The notes under the pieces were generated by a model, which saw only the letters and a program-made list of their open reading frames with translations, was not told where the DNA came from and made no database searches. A stretch of DNA of 64,000 nucleotides from Perognathus longimembris pacificus (Eukaryota > Chordata > Mammalia > Rodentia > Heteromyidae), in NCBI RefSeq assembly GCF_023159225.1, contig NC_063174.1:28417983-28481982 (forward strand), in the 5' to 3' direction. The translations under genes were made by a program, and so were the position numbers. Positions 42,443 through 52,816 of the stretch are shown one piece after another (positions within the stretch are counted from its first letter, which is position 1; the number at the start of each line of letters is the position of its first letter).

Positions 42443-44017
42443 ATGGGTAACATTCTATCTTTGGGTCCTCCATCTAGCCCCCTAGATTTGACTCTAGTTC
42501 ACTGGAAGGAGATCAAGGAGATAGCTCAGAACCGAGGTGTGGCCCTTAAGGAGGAAAAGTGGATTACCCTGTGCAAGTCAGAATGGCCCACCCTTGAGAG
42601 AGTTAATTGGCCACCTGAGGGAAGCTTTGACATCATTAAGATCAGTACCTTACAAAGCCTAATCGAAGCCCCTCGTTCAGGCTATATAGACCAGATTCCT
42701 TATATAGACACCTGGAAAGAACTAGTTGACAGGGACACTCCAGCTTGGGTTCTGCCTTTCTTACCAACTCCCTCCTACACTCCTTCCCCTACCCCAATAT
42801 TCACTCAAACACGGGGTGACAAGAGAGAACCTAAGAGGGGAGAAAAGAAATTATATCCACCTGTCCTCCAGGGAGGAAGCACAGAGGAGGAAATGCTTCT
42901 CCCTCCATATGCCCCACCCCAGTTAACTCTCCAAGAGGAGGACTCTGAGGAAGATGTTTCAGCTGTGCCCTCCGCCCCGGAGGGCCCCGCTCAATCAACT
43001 CGCCGGCGCCAAAGAATTACATCTCTTCACAAATCTACTGCCCTTCCCCTACGCCCTATAAGTCTTGTGGATGCGGATGGTCGAAAACAATTCCAATACT
43101 GGCCATTTGCTACTAGTGATCTTTACAATTGGCGTGCCCAAAATGCCCCCTTTTCTGAGAAACCTCGGGACTTAATTCGCTTGTTTGAAACTATACTTTT
43201 CACTCACCAGCCCACTTGGGATGATTGTAGCCAGCTTTTACAGGTATTTTTCACCAATGAGGAGAGAGGTCGTATTCAAGAAGCGGCCCGGAGACTTATC
43301 CCTGGCCCCAACGGAGCACCCATCACGGATCCTGCCTTGATTGACACCTATTTTCCCCAGACCCGACCAGCATGGGACTACAATACGGCTGAAGGTAGGG
43401 AGCGACTCCTTGTCTATCGCCAGGCTCTGCTGGCAGGTCTCAAGGCGGCGGCTCGCCGACCTACAAATATGGCCAAAGTTTATGATATCAGACAGGGAGA
43501 AAGTGAAAGTCCGGCAGCATACCTTGAGCGTCTTATGGAAGCCTTTAGTCAATACACCCCATATGATCTTGAGACCCAGGAATCTGCTCAGATGATTATG
43601 TTTGCCTACGTAAATCAAGCCGCACCGGATATAAAGCGGAAATTGCAGGCTCTAGACAGGCTTGGGGAAAAATCTATTAGGGATATAGAAGCAGTGGCGG
43701 AAAAGGTTTATAATAAGAGAGAAACAGGAGAACGAAGACAGGAAAGGAGTCTGGCTAGGATTTTGGAACAACAACAGAAGGAACTCAGGGAAATCCTGAC
43801 CTCTATGCAGGCAGGAAACATTAGACAGTCCTCCTCTCCAAGTAAGGAGCAAAAGCCCAAACCCCAACCAAGGATGGGGAAGAATCAATGTGCTTATTGC
43901 AAGAAGGAGGGGCATTGGATCAGAAACTGCCCAGAGCTAGCCCAGAAAAAGGAGGAAAAACATAAAGTAGGATCAAGAGTGTTGTCAACCTTAGTGATGG
44001 CTGAGGACAGTGACTGA
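42443..44017 (+). CDS. gag: Gag: matrix, p12-like, capsid, nucleocapsid
   Basis: 524 codons from 'MGNILSLG' (Gly2 myristoylation type) to TGA at 44015-44017. A proline-rich middle region carries 'LYPPVL' near residue 137, fitting the ALIX-type late motif LYPXnL; no clean PPxY is present. Capsid shows the major homology region ('QGESESPAAYLERLMEAF', about residue 350) and is followed by a charged helical stretch. Nucleocapsid has one CX2CX4HX4C knuckle ('CAYCKKEGHWIRNC', residue 483), the usual gammaretroviral number. The frame is fully open despite the diverged LTRs. Confidence 0.94.
   Translation: MGNILSLGPPSSPLDLTLVHWKEIKEIAQNRGVALKEEKWITLCKSEWPTLERVNWPPEGSFDIIKISTLQSLIEAPRSGYIDQIPYIDTWKELVDRDTPAWVLPFLPTPSYTPSPTPIFTQTRGDKREPKRGEKKLYPPVLQGGSTEEEMLLPPYAPPQLTLQEEDSEEDVSAVPSAPEGPAQSTRRRQRITSLHKSTALPLRPISLVDADGRKQFQYWPFATSDLYNWRAQNAPFSEKPRDLIRLFETILFTHQPTWDDCSQLLQVFFTNEERGRIQEAARRLIPGPNGAPITDPALIDTYFPQTRPAWDYNTAEGRERLLVYRQALLAGLKAAARRPTNMAKVYDIRQGESESPAAYLERLMEAFSQYTPYDLETQESAQMIMFAYVNQAAPDIKRKLQALDRLGEKSIRDIEAVAEKVYNKRETGERRQERSLARILEQQQKELREILTSMQAGNIRQSSSPSKEQKPKPQPRMGKNQCAYCKKEGHWIRNCPELAQKKEEKHKVGSRVLSTLVMAEDSD
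44015..44017 (+). promoter_or_regulatory. gag-pol boundary UGA, probable readthrough stop
   Basis: A single TGA separates gag and pol, which are in the same frame. The next bases are GGGAGTTGGGGTTC, a purine-rich spacer like the one before the readthrough pseudoknot of gammaretroviruses. The usual stop at this place is UAG; here it is UGA. Confidence 0.8.
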
Positions 44018-47000
44018 GGGAGTTGGGGTTCAGATCCCCTCCCTGAGCCCAGGATAACATTAAAAGTGGAGGGGAATCCAGTCATGTTCATGGTAGATAC
44101 GGGAGCAGAAAATTCAGTATTACTAGCCCCGAGAGGGCCGATGTCCACTAAAACAACATGGGTCCAAGGTGCAACGGGCACTAAACCCTATAAATGGACT
44201 ACTCAAAGAACAGTGGACTTGGGAGCGGGCCAGGTAACCCACTCGTTTTTAGTTATCCCTGACTGCCCCTATCCATTGCTTGGACGTGATCTCTTAACGA
44301 AAATGAAAGCTCAGATACAGTTCACAGACAGTGGGATTTCTGTGACGAACTCAAGAGAAAAGCCTGTTAGTATACTAATAACTAGCAAGTTAGAAGAAGA
44401 GTATAGGCTATACCAGCATCTCAAGCCCGAGTCTCCAGAAAATGAGTGGCTACGGGCGTTTCCCCAAGCATGGGCAGAAACTGGGGGAATGGGACTGGCA
44501 AAACATCGTCCTCCAATCTTTGTGGAACTTAAAGCTGGAGCTGACCCAGTAAGAGTTTGCCAGTACCCTATGTCACTAGAAGCAAAGAAAGGGATCACTC
44601 CTCACATCAGAAAATTGTTAGATTTAGGAGTTCTGAAGCCCACCCAGTCAGCCTGGAATACTCCATTGTTGCCTATAAAAAAGTCTAATTCCAATGATTA
44701 TAGACCAGTGCAAGACTTGAGAGAAGTTAACAAGAGAGTAATGGACATTCATCCAACAGTCCCAAACCCATATACCCTGCTGAGCTCCCTGTCACCGAGC
44801 CATGTGTGGTATACTGTGTTGGATCTAAAGGATGCTTTCTTTAGCCTGCCCTTAGCCTCACAGAGCCAAAGCTACTTTGCATTTACTTGGCACGATCCTG
44901 AAATCGGGATAAGCGGTCAATTGACCTGGACCAGGCTGCCTCAAGGATTTAAGAATTCGCCTACAATCTTTGATGAGGCGTTACATGAAGACCTAAGTGA
45001 GTACCGCTCCCAAAATACTGAAATAAGTCTATTGCAGTATGTAGATGATTTGTTAATAGCTGCTCCAGACAAGGATAGTTGTTTAAAGGGAACAGCTAGG
45101 CTCTTAAAGACTCTTGGCAATTTGGGCTATAGGGCCTCCACTAAAAAGGCACAAATTTGTAAACCTGAAGTCACCTATCTGGGCTTCATATTAAAAGAGG
45201 GCAAACGTTGGCTGTCAGATGCACGTAAAGAGACTGTGCTAAAAATTCCTGTGCCTAAGTCAGCGAGACAAGTCAGAGAGTTCCTGGGAACGGCGGGTTT
45301 TTGCGGGCTGTGGATACCTGGGTTCGCTGAGATGGCCAAGCCTTTATATGAAGCCACCAAAAACCTCCCAGAATTTCATTGGACTGAGCAGATGCAAAAA
45401 GCCTTTGAGGCAATCAAGAAAAGCCTTCTAGAAGCCCCAGCCTTAGGCCTACCTGACGTGAATAAACCATTCACATTGTTTGTGGCCGAAAAGAAAGGAA
45501 TAGCAAAAGGGTTGCTCACCCAGCCAATTGGGCCCTGGAGACTACCGGTCGCCTATTTGTCAAAGAAATTGGATCCTGTCGCCGCTGGGTGGCCTCCGTG
45601 CTTAAGAATAATAGCTGCAGTAGCCCTCTTGGTAAAAGATGCAGATAAGTTGACTCTGGGACAGAATCTGACTGTAGCCACTCCACATGCTCTAGAGGGG
45701 GTGCTAAAACAACCACCTGACCGATGGATGAGCAATGCCCGCATGGTCCATTACCAAACGTTGTTACTTAACCCAGCACTTATCAGCTTCTGTGTACCAA
45801 CAGCATTAAACCCAGCAACTCTGCTGCCGGATCCGGATCTGGAAGCGCCCCTGCATGATTGTGACCAGATCCTGGCCCAAACACATAGCATCCGGCCAGA
45901 CTTGCTGGATTTACCGCTATCACATGCCAAGCATACCTTGTTCACCGATGGCAGCAGCTTCATTCGAGATGTAAAAAGGTATGCGGGTGCGGTGGTTACT
46001 ACGGACACTGAGATATTGTGGGCAGAGGCACTCCCTCAGGGGACTTCTGCACAAAGAGCAGAGCTAGTGGCACTAACAAAAGCTTTACAGATGGGAAAAG
46101 GAATGAGACTAAATATCTATACGGACAGCCGGTACGCTTTTGCCACTGTAGACATCCATGGAGCCATTTACCAACAAAGGGGGCTACTGACAGCTGAAGG
46201 AAAGGCCATTAAAAACAGACAGGCGATTTTAAGCCTCATCCGTGCCCTATGGGAACCAGCAAAGATTGCCATTATGCATTGCCCGAGTCATCAAAAGGGA
46301 GTTGATTCGGTGACTAGAGGGAATAATCTGGCTGACCAGGCAGCTAAGGAAGCAGCCCTCCAGCCCAGAGCAGAAGTATTGACTCTAGTAGACCCAGGAC
46401 CACTAGCTTTGCCTCCTGTACCCCAGTATTCCCAGGAAGACTTGGAGTGGATAAAAAAAATTCCCATGACCCACAAAACCCTGGACAGAGAAGGAAACGA
46501 TGACTGGTGGAAAACTGGTGAAGGGAAACTTATCTTGCCACAAAGGCTGGGTAAGGGGATCCTTAAAAGAATCCACCGAGCTTCTCACATGGGAACCCGA
46601 AGAATGCAGGACTTGCTCCGACATTCCAAAGTAAAAATTAGACAAGGAGATCAACTTATTGAAGATACTGTTAAAAATTGCAAGGCCTGTCAGCTTACCA
46701 ATGCCCCCAATCAACAAGTTACTAAAGGAGCTCGCCTCCGTGGGGATAGGCCAGGCGTGTATTGGGAAGTAGATTTCACAAAAATCAAACCTGGAAAATT
46801 TGGATACAAATATTTGCTAGTTTTTGTAGACACCTTTTCAGGATGGGTGGAAGCCTATCCAACAAAGCATGAAACTGCGAATATAGTGGCTAAGAAGATC
46901 CTGGAAGAAATCCTACCCAGGTATGGCTTCCCATCCACCATTGGGTCGGACAACGGACCGGCTTTCGTTTCAAAAGTAAGTCAGGGAATAGCCGCTGCAC

Positions 47001-47629
47001 TGGGGACGGATTGGAAATTGCATTGTGCTTGTAGACCCCAGAGTTCAGGACAGGTAGAGAGAATGAATCGGACTCTAAAAGAGACCTTAACTAAATTGGC
47101 CTTAGAGCCTGGCGCAGACTGGGTGTCACTCCTTCCTTTTGCTCTACTTAGGGTAAGAAATTCTCCCTATCAACTTGGCTTTACTCCTTTTGAAATAATG
47201 TACGGGTACCCTCCGCCCATTATCCCTAGCCTTCAGACTGAATTGCTCGCTGATTTGGATGATACTGAATTTTTGTGTAAACTTGATTATTTGCAGCTCA
47301 TGCACAAGAAAATGTGGCCCCAACTCAAGGCATTATATGATTCTGCTTCTGTCCCTACCCCCCATTTATTCAGGCCAGGAGATTGGGTGTTCGTCCGGAG
47401 GCATAACCCCAAATCCTTAGAACCACGATGGAAGGGACCCTACGTGGTGCTACTGACTACTCCCACCGCCCTTAAGGTAGATGGCGTCACCACTTGGGTC
47501 CATTGCTCCCACGCCAGGCCAGCTGACCCCTTTGCCCTGGATGACAACTACCGTGATGGAACATGGGAGGTCTCCAAGCACCCAACTCAGCCGCTTCGCC
47601 TTCGCCTCAAGAAAAGAAAGTTAGACTGA
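44018..47629 (+). CDS. pol: Pro-Pol: protease, RT, RNase H, integrase (gammaretrovirus-like)
   Basis: 1,203 codons continuing the gag frame after UGA. Protease 'VDTGAEN' is at residue 27 and 'LLGRDLL' near residue 89. RT has 'LPQGFKNSP' and the YVDD active site at residue 341. The RT/RNase H connection leads to 'FTDGSS' near residue 642, then 'YTDSRYA' and 'GNNLADQAAK'. Integrase has an HHCC zinc domain (about residue 859), a D,D-E core ('VDFTKI', 'SDNGPAF', 'GQVERMNRT') and a C-terminal GPY/F-type domain ('RWKGPYVVLL'). All expected catalytic residues are visible and there is no internal stop. The frame ends at 47629 in a basic tail. Confidence 0.95.
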   Translation, partial: GSWGSDPLPEPRITLKVEGNPVMFMVDTGAENSVLLAPRGPMSTKTTWVQGATGTKPYKWTTQRTVDLGAGQVTHSFLVIPDCPYPLLGRDLLTKMKAQIQFTDSGISVTNSREKPVSILITSKLEEEYRLYQHLKPESPENEWLRAFPQAWAETGGMGLAKHRPPIFVELKAGADPVRVCQYPMSLEAKKGITPHIRKLLDLGVLKPTQSAWNTPLLPIKKSNSNDYRPVQDLREVNKRVMDIHPTVPNPYTLLSSLSPSHVWYTVLDLKDAFFSLPLASQSQSYFAFTWHDPEIGISGQLTWTRLPQGFKNSPTIFDEALHEDLSEYRSQNTEISLLQYVDDLLIAAPDKDSCLKGTARLLKTLGNLGYRASTKKAQICKPEVTYLGFILKEGKRWLSDARKETVLKIPVPKSARQVREFLGTAGFCGLWIPGFAEMAKPLYEATKNLPEFHWTEQMQKAFEAIKKSLLEAPALGLPDVNKPFTLFVAEKKGIAKGLLTQPIGPWRLPVAYLSKKLDPVAAGWPPCLRIIAAVALLVKDADKLTLGQNLTVATPHALEGVLKQPPDRWMSNARMVHYQTLLLNPALISFCVPTALNPATLLPDPDLEAPLHDCDQILAQTHSIRPDLLDLPLSHAKHTLFTDGSSFIRDVKRYAGAVVTTDTEILWAEALPQGTSAQRAELVALTKALQMGKGMRLNIYTDSRYAFATVDIHGAIYQQRGLLTAEGKAIKNRQAILSLIRALWEPAKIAIMHCPSHQKGVDSVTRGNNLADQAAKEAALQPRAEVLTLVDPGPLALPPVPQYSQEDLEWIKKIPMTHKTLDREGNDDWWKTGEGKLILPQRLGKGILKRIHRASHMGTRRMQDLLRHSKVKIRQGDQLIEDTVKNCKACQLTNAPNQQVTKGARLRGDRPGVYWEVDFTKIKPGKFGYKYLLVFVDTFSGWVEAYPTKHETANIVAKKILEEILPRYGFPSTIGSDNGPAFVSKVSQGIAAALGTDWKLHCACRPQSSGQVERMNRTLKETLTKLALEPGADWVSLLPFALLRVRNSPYQLGFTPFEIMYGYPPPIIPSLQTELLADLDDTEFLCKLDYLQLMHKKMWPQLKALYDSASVPTPHLFRPGDWVFVRRHNPKSLEPRWKGPYVVLLTTPTALKVDGVTTWVHCSHARPADPFALDDNYRDGTWEVSKHPTQPLRLRLKKRKLD

Positions 47630-48232
47630 ATATTGTTATAATTTTCTTTTTGCCTTCTTTCCTTACTACCCTGGATAGTGTTGATGTCATTTTGGCAGCT
47701 CACTCCAAAGTGAGGTGACCCCTTATTTTAGGTAGTTTTGGGCTTGCTCAGGAATACGGCTATAGCCACCCGACCCTTAGAGCACAGTTGAGAAGTTTAT
47801 GTATTATTTTGTTGCTTACATTTGGATACTAAACACTATAGAGCTAATGGTAAGTCTGTATAGCTGAAAGTTAATTTTCAGTTTGCAGTAATCCTGCAGT
47901 CCCTTGGAAAAGTAGACTAAGGTTATAGGTTCTTGGCTAGGTAAGGTCAACGCCCCTGAGTCAGCCTGAAGAAATTACAGAAGATGGATGATCTTCACCC
48001 ATCAGCCCCCCTTTAAAATCAAGGGACCAGAGTTGTTTTTGGGAAGATGAGGCAGGATAAACTAGAGACATGCAGAACAAAGGTACAGAAAATATTCTTG
48101 TAAGAAATGGTGACAGGCCATTTGGTTACTACATTGGGCCCTACTGGCCCATGCCTTACCTCTATATCATCCCCTAGACATGCAATCCATTGAAATGGAC
48201 AGAATGGAGCCATGATTGGCTCCCAAGGTACC
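47630..48232 (+). other. Pol-to-LTR gap; env absent
   Basis: About 600 bp, far too short for env (about 1.9 kb), with no open frame above about 60 codons on the plus strand and no transmembrane-subunit motif. The first part could be an env leader residue and the rest the 3' end of the old env or untranslated sequence. The deletion joints are not identifiable without a relative. Confidence 0.6.
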
Positions 48233-48251
48233 AAAAAGAAAAAGGAGGAAA
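48233..48251 (+). other. Polypurine tract
   Basis: A 19-nt uninterrupted purine run (AAAAAGAAAAAGGAGGAAA) directly before the 3' LTR TGAGGTGCC. Correct place and composition for plus-strand priming. Confidence 0.93.
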
Positions 48252-48559
48252 TGAGGTGCCAGACTTTGAAGTCAGGCCCCACCACGTGAACCCCATTTTA
48301 GAATAGAACCCTGAGCCAATCAGATTTGTACCTGTGTTCTAATCTTGCTTGCACAGGTGATTGTTGTAACCTTGTTCTTTGACTTTATAAGCCCTGTGTA
48401 ATCACAGCTCGGGGCTTCCTCCTAATCTCCGCTGTGTCGGTGGGTAGGATGAGGCCCGAGTTGGCAGCTCGTTAAAGAAACCCTTGCCTTGCTTTTGCAT
48501 TTCAGAGTGTGTAAATCTCGGTGGTCTTCTTGGGGGTGGTCTTGCAACTTGGCACAACA
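48252..48559 (+). repeat. 3' LTR of the gammaretrovirus-like provirus
   Basis: 308 bp, ending GCACAACA. CCAAT and TTTATAAG are kept, but the polyadenylation hexamer is AAGAAA (48475-48480) instead of AATAAA in the 5' LTR. About 17 substitutions separate it from the 5' LTR. Confidence 0.93.
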
Positions 48560-51500
48560 GAAGTACTTAATATATTAAGCTACTGCTTTTCTTAATCTCA
48601 GTGGAGATGTTTACTGATAAACAGCTACCTACGCAGCATGTCCAAGTAGTTCCTAATGAGCTTTTATCTCTCTCCCCTCACCACAAATCAGATTCTTCTG
48701 AGGAGTTCCCAGTACATTATCCTTTCCCCTGTGTAATTACCTTAACAAGCTCCAGCTGTTTTTATTCTCAGAAGGTTTACTCCCTGATATACAGCTGCCT
48801 AACCCCTTCGTAAGTGCAGGTCCTAAATAAGCTTTTTTCTCTGTTCCTCACCAAAATCCAGATTCTTTTGGGGAGTTACCAGTAGAGTAAACATACCAGG
48901 ACGTACTTAATTTATTAAGCTACTGCTTTACTTAATCTCAGTGGAGATATTTACTGATAAACAGCTATCTACGCAGCATTTTCATGTCGTTCCTAAATGA
49001 GTTTTTATCTCTCTCCCCTCACCACCAATCACATTCTTCTGAGGAGTTCCCAGTACATTATCCTTTCCCCTGTGTAATTACCTTAACAAGCTCCAGGTGT
49101 TTTTATTCTCAGAAGGGATACTCCCTAATATACAGCTGCCAACCCCCTTCGTAAGTGCAGATCCTAAATGAGCTTTTTTCTCTGTTCCCTCACCAAAATC
49201 CAGATTCTTTTGGGGAGTTACCAGTACAGTAACCATACCAGGAAGTACTTAATTTATTAAGCTACTGCTTTTCTTAATCTCAGTGGAGATATTTACTGAT
49301 AAACAGCTACCTACGCAGCATGTTCTTGTCGTTCCTAAATGAGCTTTTATCTCTCTCCCCTCACCACAAATCAGATTCTTCTGAGGAGTTACCAGTACAA
49401 TATCCTTTCCCCTGTGTAATTACCTTAACAAGCTCCAGCTGTTTTTATTCTCAGAAGAGATACTCCCTAATATACAGCTGCCTACCCCCTTCGTAAGTGC
49501 AAGTCCTAAATGAGCTTTTTCTCTGTTCCCTCACCACAATCCAGATTCTTTTGGGGAGATACCAGTACAGTAACCAAACCAGGAAATACTTAATTTATTA
49601 AGCTACTGCTTTTCTTAATCTCAGTGGAGATATTTACTGATAAACAGCTACCTACGCAGCATGTTCATGTCGTTCCTAAATGAGCTTTTAACTCTCTCCC
49701 CTCACCACAAATCAGATTCTTCTGAGGAGTTCCAGTACATTATCCTTTCCCCTGTGTAATTACCTTATCAAGCTCCAGCTGTTTTTATTTTCAGAAGGGA
49801 TACTCCCTGATATACAGCTGCCTACCCCCTTCGTAAGTGCAGGTCTTAAATGAACTTTATTCTCTGTTCCCTCACCACAATCCAGATTGTTTTGGCGAGT
49901 TACCAGTAGAGTAACCATAACAGGAAGTACTTAATTTATTAAGCTACTGCTTTTCTTAATCTCAGTGGAGATATTTACTGATAACAGGTACCTACGCAGC
50001 ATGTTCTTGTCGTTCCTAAATGAGCTTTTATCTCTCTCCCCTCACCAAAAATCACATTCTTCTGAAGAGTTCCCAGTACATTATCTCTTCCCCTGTGTAA
50101 TTACCTTAAAAAGCTCCAGCTGTTTTTATTCTCAGAAGGTTTACTCCCTGATATACAACTGCCTACCCTCTTCGTAAGTGCAGGTATTAAATGAGCTTTT
50201 TCTCTGTTCCCTCACCACAATCCAGATTCATTTGGGGAGTTACCAGTACAGTAACCATACCAGGAATTACTTAATTTATTAAGCTACTGCTTTTCTTAAT
50301 CTCAGTGGAGATATTTACTGATAAACAGCTACTTATGCAGCATTTTCATGTCGTTCCTAAATGAGCTTTTATCTCTCTCCCCTCACCACAAATCAAATTA
50401 ATCCGAGGAGTTCCAAGTACATTATCCTTTCCCCTGTGTAATTACCTTAACAAGCTCCAGCTGTTTTTATTCTCAGAAGGTTTACTCCCTGATATACAGC
50501 TGCCTACCCCCTTCGTAAGTTCAGGTCCTAAATGAGCTTTTTTCTCTGTTCCCTCACCTCAATCCAGATTCTTTAGGGGAGTAACCAGTACAGTAACCAT
50601 ACCAGGAAGTACTTAATTTATTAAGCTACTGCTTTTCTTAATCTCAGTGGAGATATTTACTGATAAACAGATAACTATGCAGCATGTTCATGTCGTTCCT
50701 AAATGAGCTTTTATCTCTTTCCCCTCACCACAATTCAAATTCATCTGAGGAGTTCCCAGTACATTATCCTTTCCCCTGTGTAATTACCTTAACATGCTCC
50801 AGCTGTTTTCATTCTCAGACGGTTTACTCCCTGATGTACAGCTGCCTACCCCCTGCATATGTGCAGGTCCTAAATGAGCTTTTTTCTCTATTCCCTCACC
50901 ACAATCCAGATTCTTTTGGGGAGTAACCAGTACAGTAACCATACCAGGAAGTACTTAATTTATTAAGCTACTGCTTTTCTTAATCTCAGTGGAGATATTT
51001 ACTGATAAACAGCTACCTACGCAGCATGTTCATGTCGTTCCTAAATGAGCTTTTATCTCTCTCCCCTCACCACAAATCAGATTCTTCTGAGGAGTTCCCA
51101 GTACATTATCCTTTCCCCTGTGTAATTACCTTAACAAGCTCCAGCTGTTTTTATTCTCAGAAGGGATACACCCTGATATACAGCTGCATACCCCCTTCGT
51201 AAGTGCAGGTAATAAATGAGCTTTTTTCTCTGTTCCCTCACCACAATCCAGATTCTTTTGGGGAGTTACCAGTCCAGTAACCATACCAGGAAGTACTTAT
51301 TTTATTAAGCTACTGCTTTTCTTAATCTCAGTGGAGATACTTACTGATAAAGAGCAACCTACGCAGCATGTTCATGTCGTTCCTAAATGAGCTTTTATCT
51401 CTCTCCCCTCACCACAAATCAGATTCTTCTGAGGAGTTCCCAGTACATTATCCTTTCCCCTGTGTAATTACCTTAACAAGCGCCAGCTGTTTTTATTCTC

Positions 51501-52007
51501 AGAAGGTTTACTCCCTGATATACAGCTGCCAACGCCCTTCATAAGTGCAGTTCCTAAATGAGCTTTTTTCTCTGTTCCCTCATCATAATCCAGATTCATT
51601 TGGGGAGTTACCAGTACAGTAACCATACCAGGAAGTACTTAATTTATTAAGCTTCTGCTTTTCTTAATCTCAGTGGAGATATTTACTGATAAAGAGCTAC
51701 CTATGCAGTATTTTCATTTCGTTCCTAAATGAGCTTTTATCTCTCTCCCCTCACCACAAATCAGATTCTTCTGAGGAGTTCCCAGTACATTATCCTTTCC
51801 CCTGTGTAATTACCTTAACAAGCTCCAGCTGTTTTTATTCTCAGAAGGGATACTCCCAGATATACAGCTGCCTACCCCCTTCGTAAGTGCAGGTCCTAAA
51901 TGAGCTTTTTTCTCTGTTCCCTCACCACAATCCAGATTCTTTTGGGGAGTTACCAGTACAGTAACCATACCAGGAAGTACTTAATTTATTAAGCTACTGC
52001 TTTTCTT
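48560..52007 (+). repeat. Satellite array, block 2 (about 10 units)
   Basis: The same 341-bp dimeric unit resumes in register directly after the provirus (target duplication GAAG, then TACTTAATATATTAAGC). It contains a first copy of a marker pair: a unit with 'GTCTTAAATGAAC' and 'TTGGCGAGTTACCAGTAGAG', followed by one with 'GATAACAGGTACC' and 'TTCTTGTCG' (near 49845-50010). Confidence 0.95.
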
Positions 52008-52816
52008 TTTTTTTTTACCCCAATATCCATTTTTTTTAATTTAAAACACAAGATGCATGTGCTCACACTCATAGATATCAGTCAGAGGTCTCCCTTTTTT
52101 TTTAATGCCAGTTCAGGGGCTTGACCTGGGTACCGTCCTTGAACTTTTTGGCGCCATGCGAGAGTTCTCCCACTTGAGCCACAGATCCAATTTAGCTTTA
52201 TTGGTTGTAGAAATAAGCATCTCAAGGACATCCTAGCCTCTGCTGGCTTTGAACTACGATCTGTAGATCTTGGCCTTTTGAGTTACCGGTGTCTGGCTAC
52301 AAAGAGGTTACAGTATCATACGTTGGGCATTGGATACATTTCTTGTACTGTTTGTTGCCTTGTCCCTCATGCTCCCCACCCTCCCCCTTTCCCTCCCCCC
52401 CCCAGGTGTTCAGTTCACTTACACCAAACAGTTTTGCAAGTATTGCTTTTGTAGTTATTTCTCTTTTTTTACCCTGTGTCTCTCGAATTTGGTATTCCCT
52501 TTGAATTTCCTACTTCCAATACCATTAAACACGGTTTCCAATATACTCAGAAAAGATTACAGAGATAGTGTAGGTACAAACATAGGAAGGTGATACAAAA
52601 CATTATCAATAATAGAAACTATACATACACATAGGACGTTGCAAGTAGTTACAACTGTGATATATCACTTATTTCCATAACATGGAGTTCATTTCAATTA
52701 GCATCATCTTATGTGTTTCTAAGGGTATAGCTATTGGGCCTTGTGATGCTCTGCTATGGCTTGCCTAAACCTGTACTAATTATTCCCAATAAGGGAGGCC
52801 ATAGAGTCCATGTTTC
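52008..52816 (-). mobile_element. LINE-1 insertion in satellite, with probable 3' transduction
   Basis: Minus-oriented. 52302-52816 is a 5'-truncated LINE-1 3' UTR ('AAAGAGGTTACAGTATCATAC' to 'ATAGAGTCCATGTTTCTTTG'). Beyond its normal 3' end lie another 290 bp ending in a plus-strand T run at 52008, the A tail of the insertion. The extra part contains a B4-type SINE (52095-52300). LINE-1 readthrough of its own poly(A) signal would explain this. Flanking satellite is duplicated over 67 bp (51941-52007 and 52817-52883). Confidence 0.8.
52095..52300 (-). repeat. B4-type SINE inside the transduced segment
   Basis: T run, an ID-like half ('CCCACTTGAGCCACAGATCC') and a B1-like half ('GGCTTTGAACTACGATCTG', 'GAGTTACCGGTGTCTGGCT'). 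Diverged, so it predates its transport here. Confidence 0.65.

Larger units (their letters stand above)
41735..48559 (+). mobile_element. Gammaretrovirus-like endogenous provirus, env-less
   Basis: 5' LTR (41735-42042), tRNA-Pro primer site, leader, gag, pol in the gag frame beyond one UGA, a 0.6-kb gap without env, polypurine tract, and 3' LTR (48252-48559). GAAG is duplicated at 41731-41734 and 48560-48563, the 4-bp duplication typical of gammaretroviruses; removing the provirus and one copy restores the satellite consensus. The two 308-bp LTRs differ at about 17 positions (5.5%), so the insertion is much older than the betaretroviral one, yet gag and pol frames are uninterrupted. Confidence 0.95.

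Noticed and set aside
44066..44068. Independent start of the gammaretroviral pol at 44066
   Set aside because: The codon is GTG, and the frame is continuous from the gag stop at 44015. Readthrough is more plausible than internal initiation.
48120..48160. GGGCCCTACTGGCCC as a regulatory palindrome
   Set aside because: It is an imperfect short inverted repeat in the env-deletion gap with no supporting context.
41731..52007. Preferred insertion register: provirus and LINE-1 both entered the same roughly 40 bp of the unit
   Set aside because: Two events are too few. The LINE-1 site has an endonuclease-like TTCTT/AAT, and the provirus position could be coincidence.
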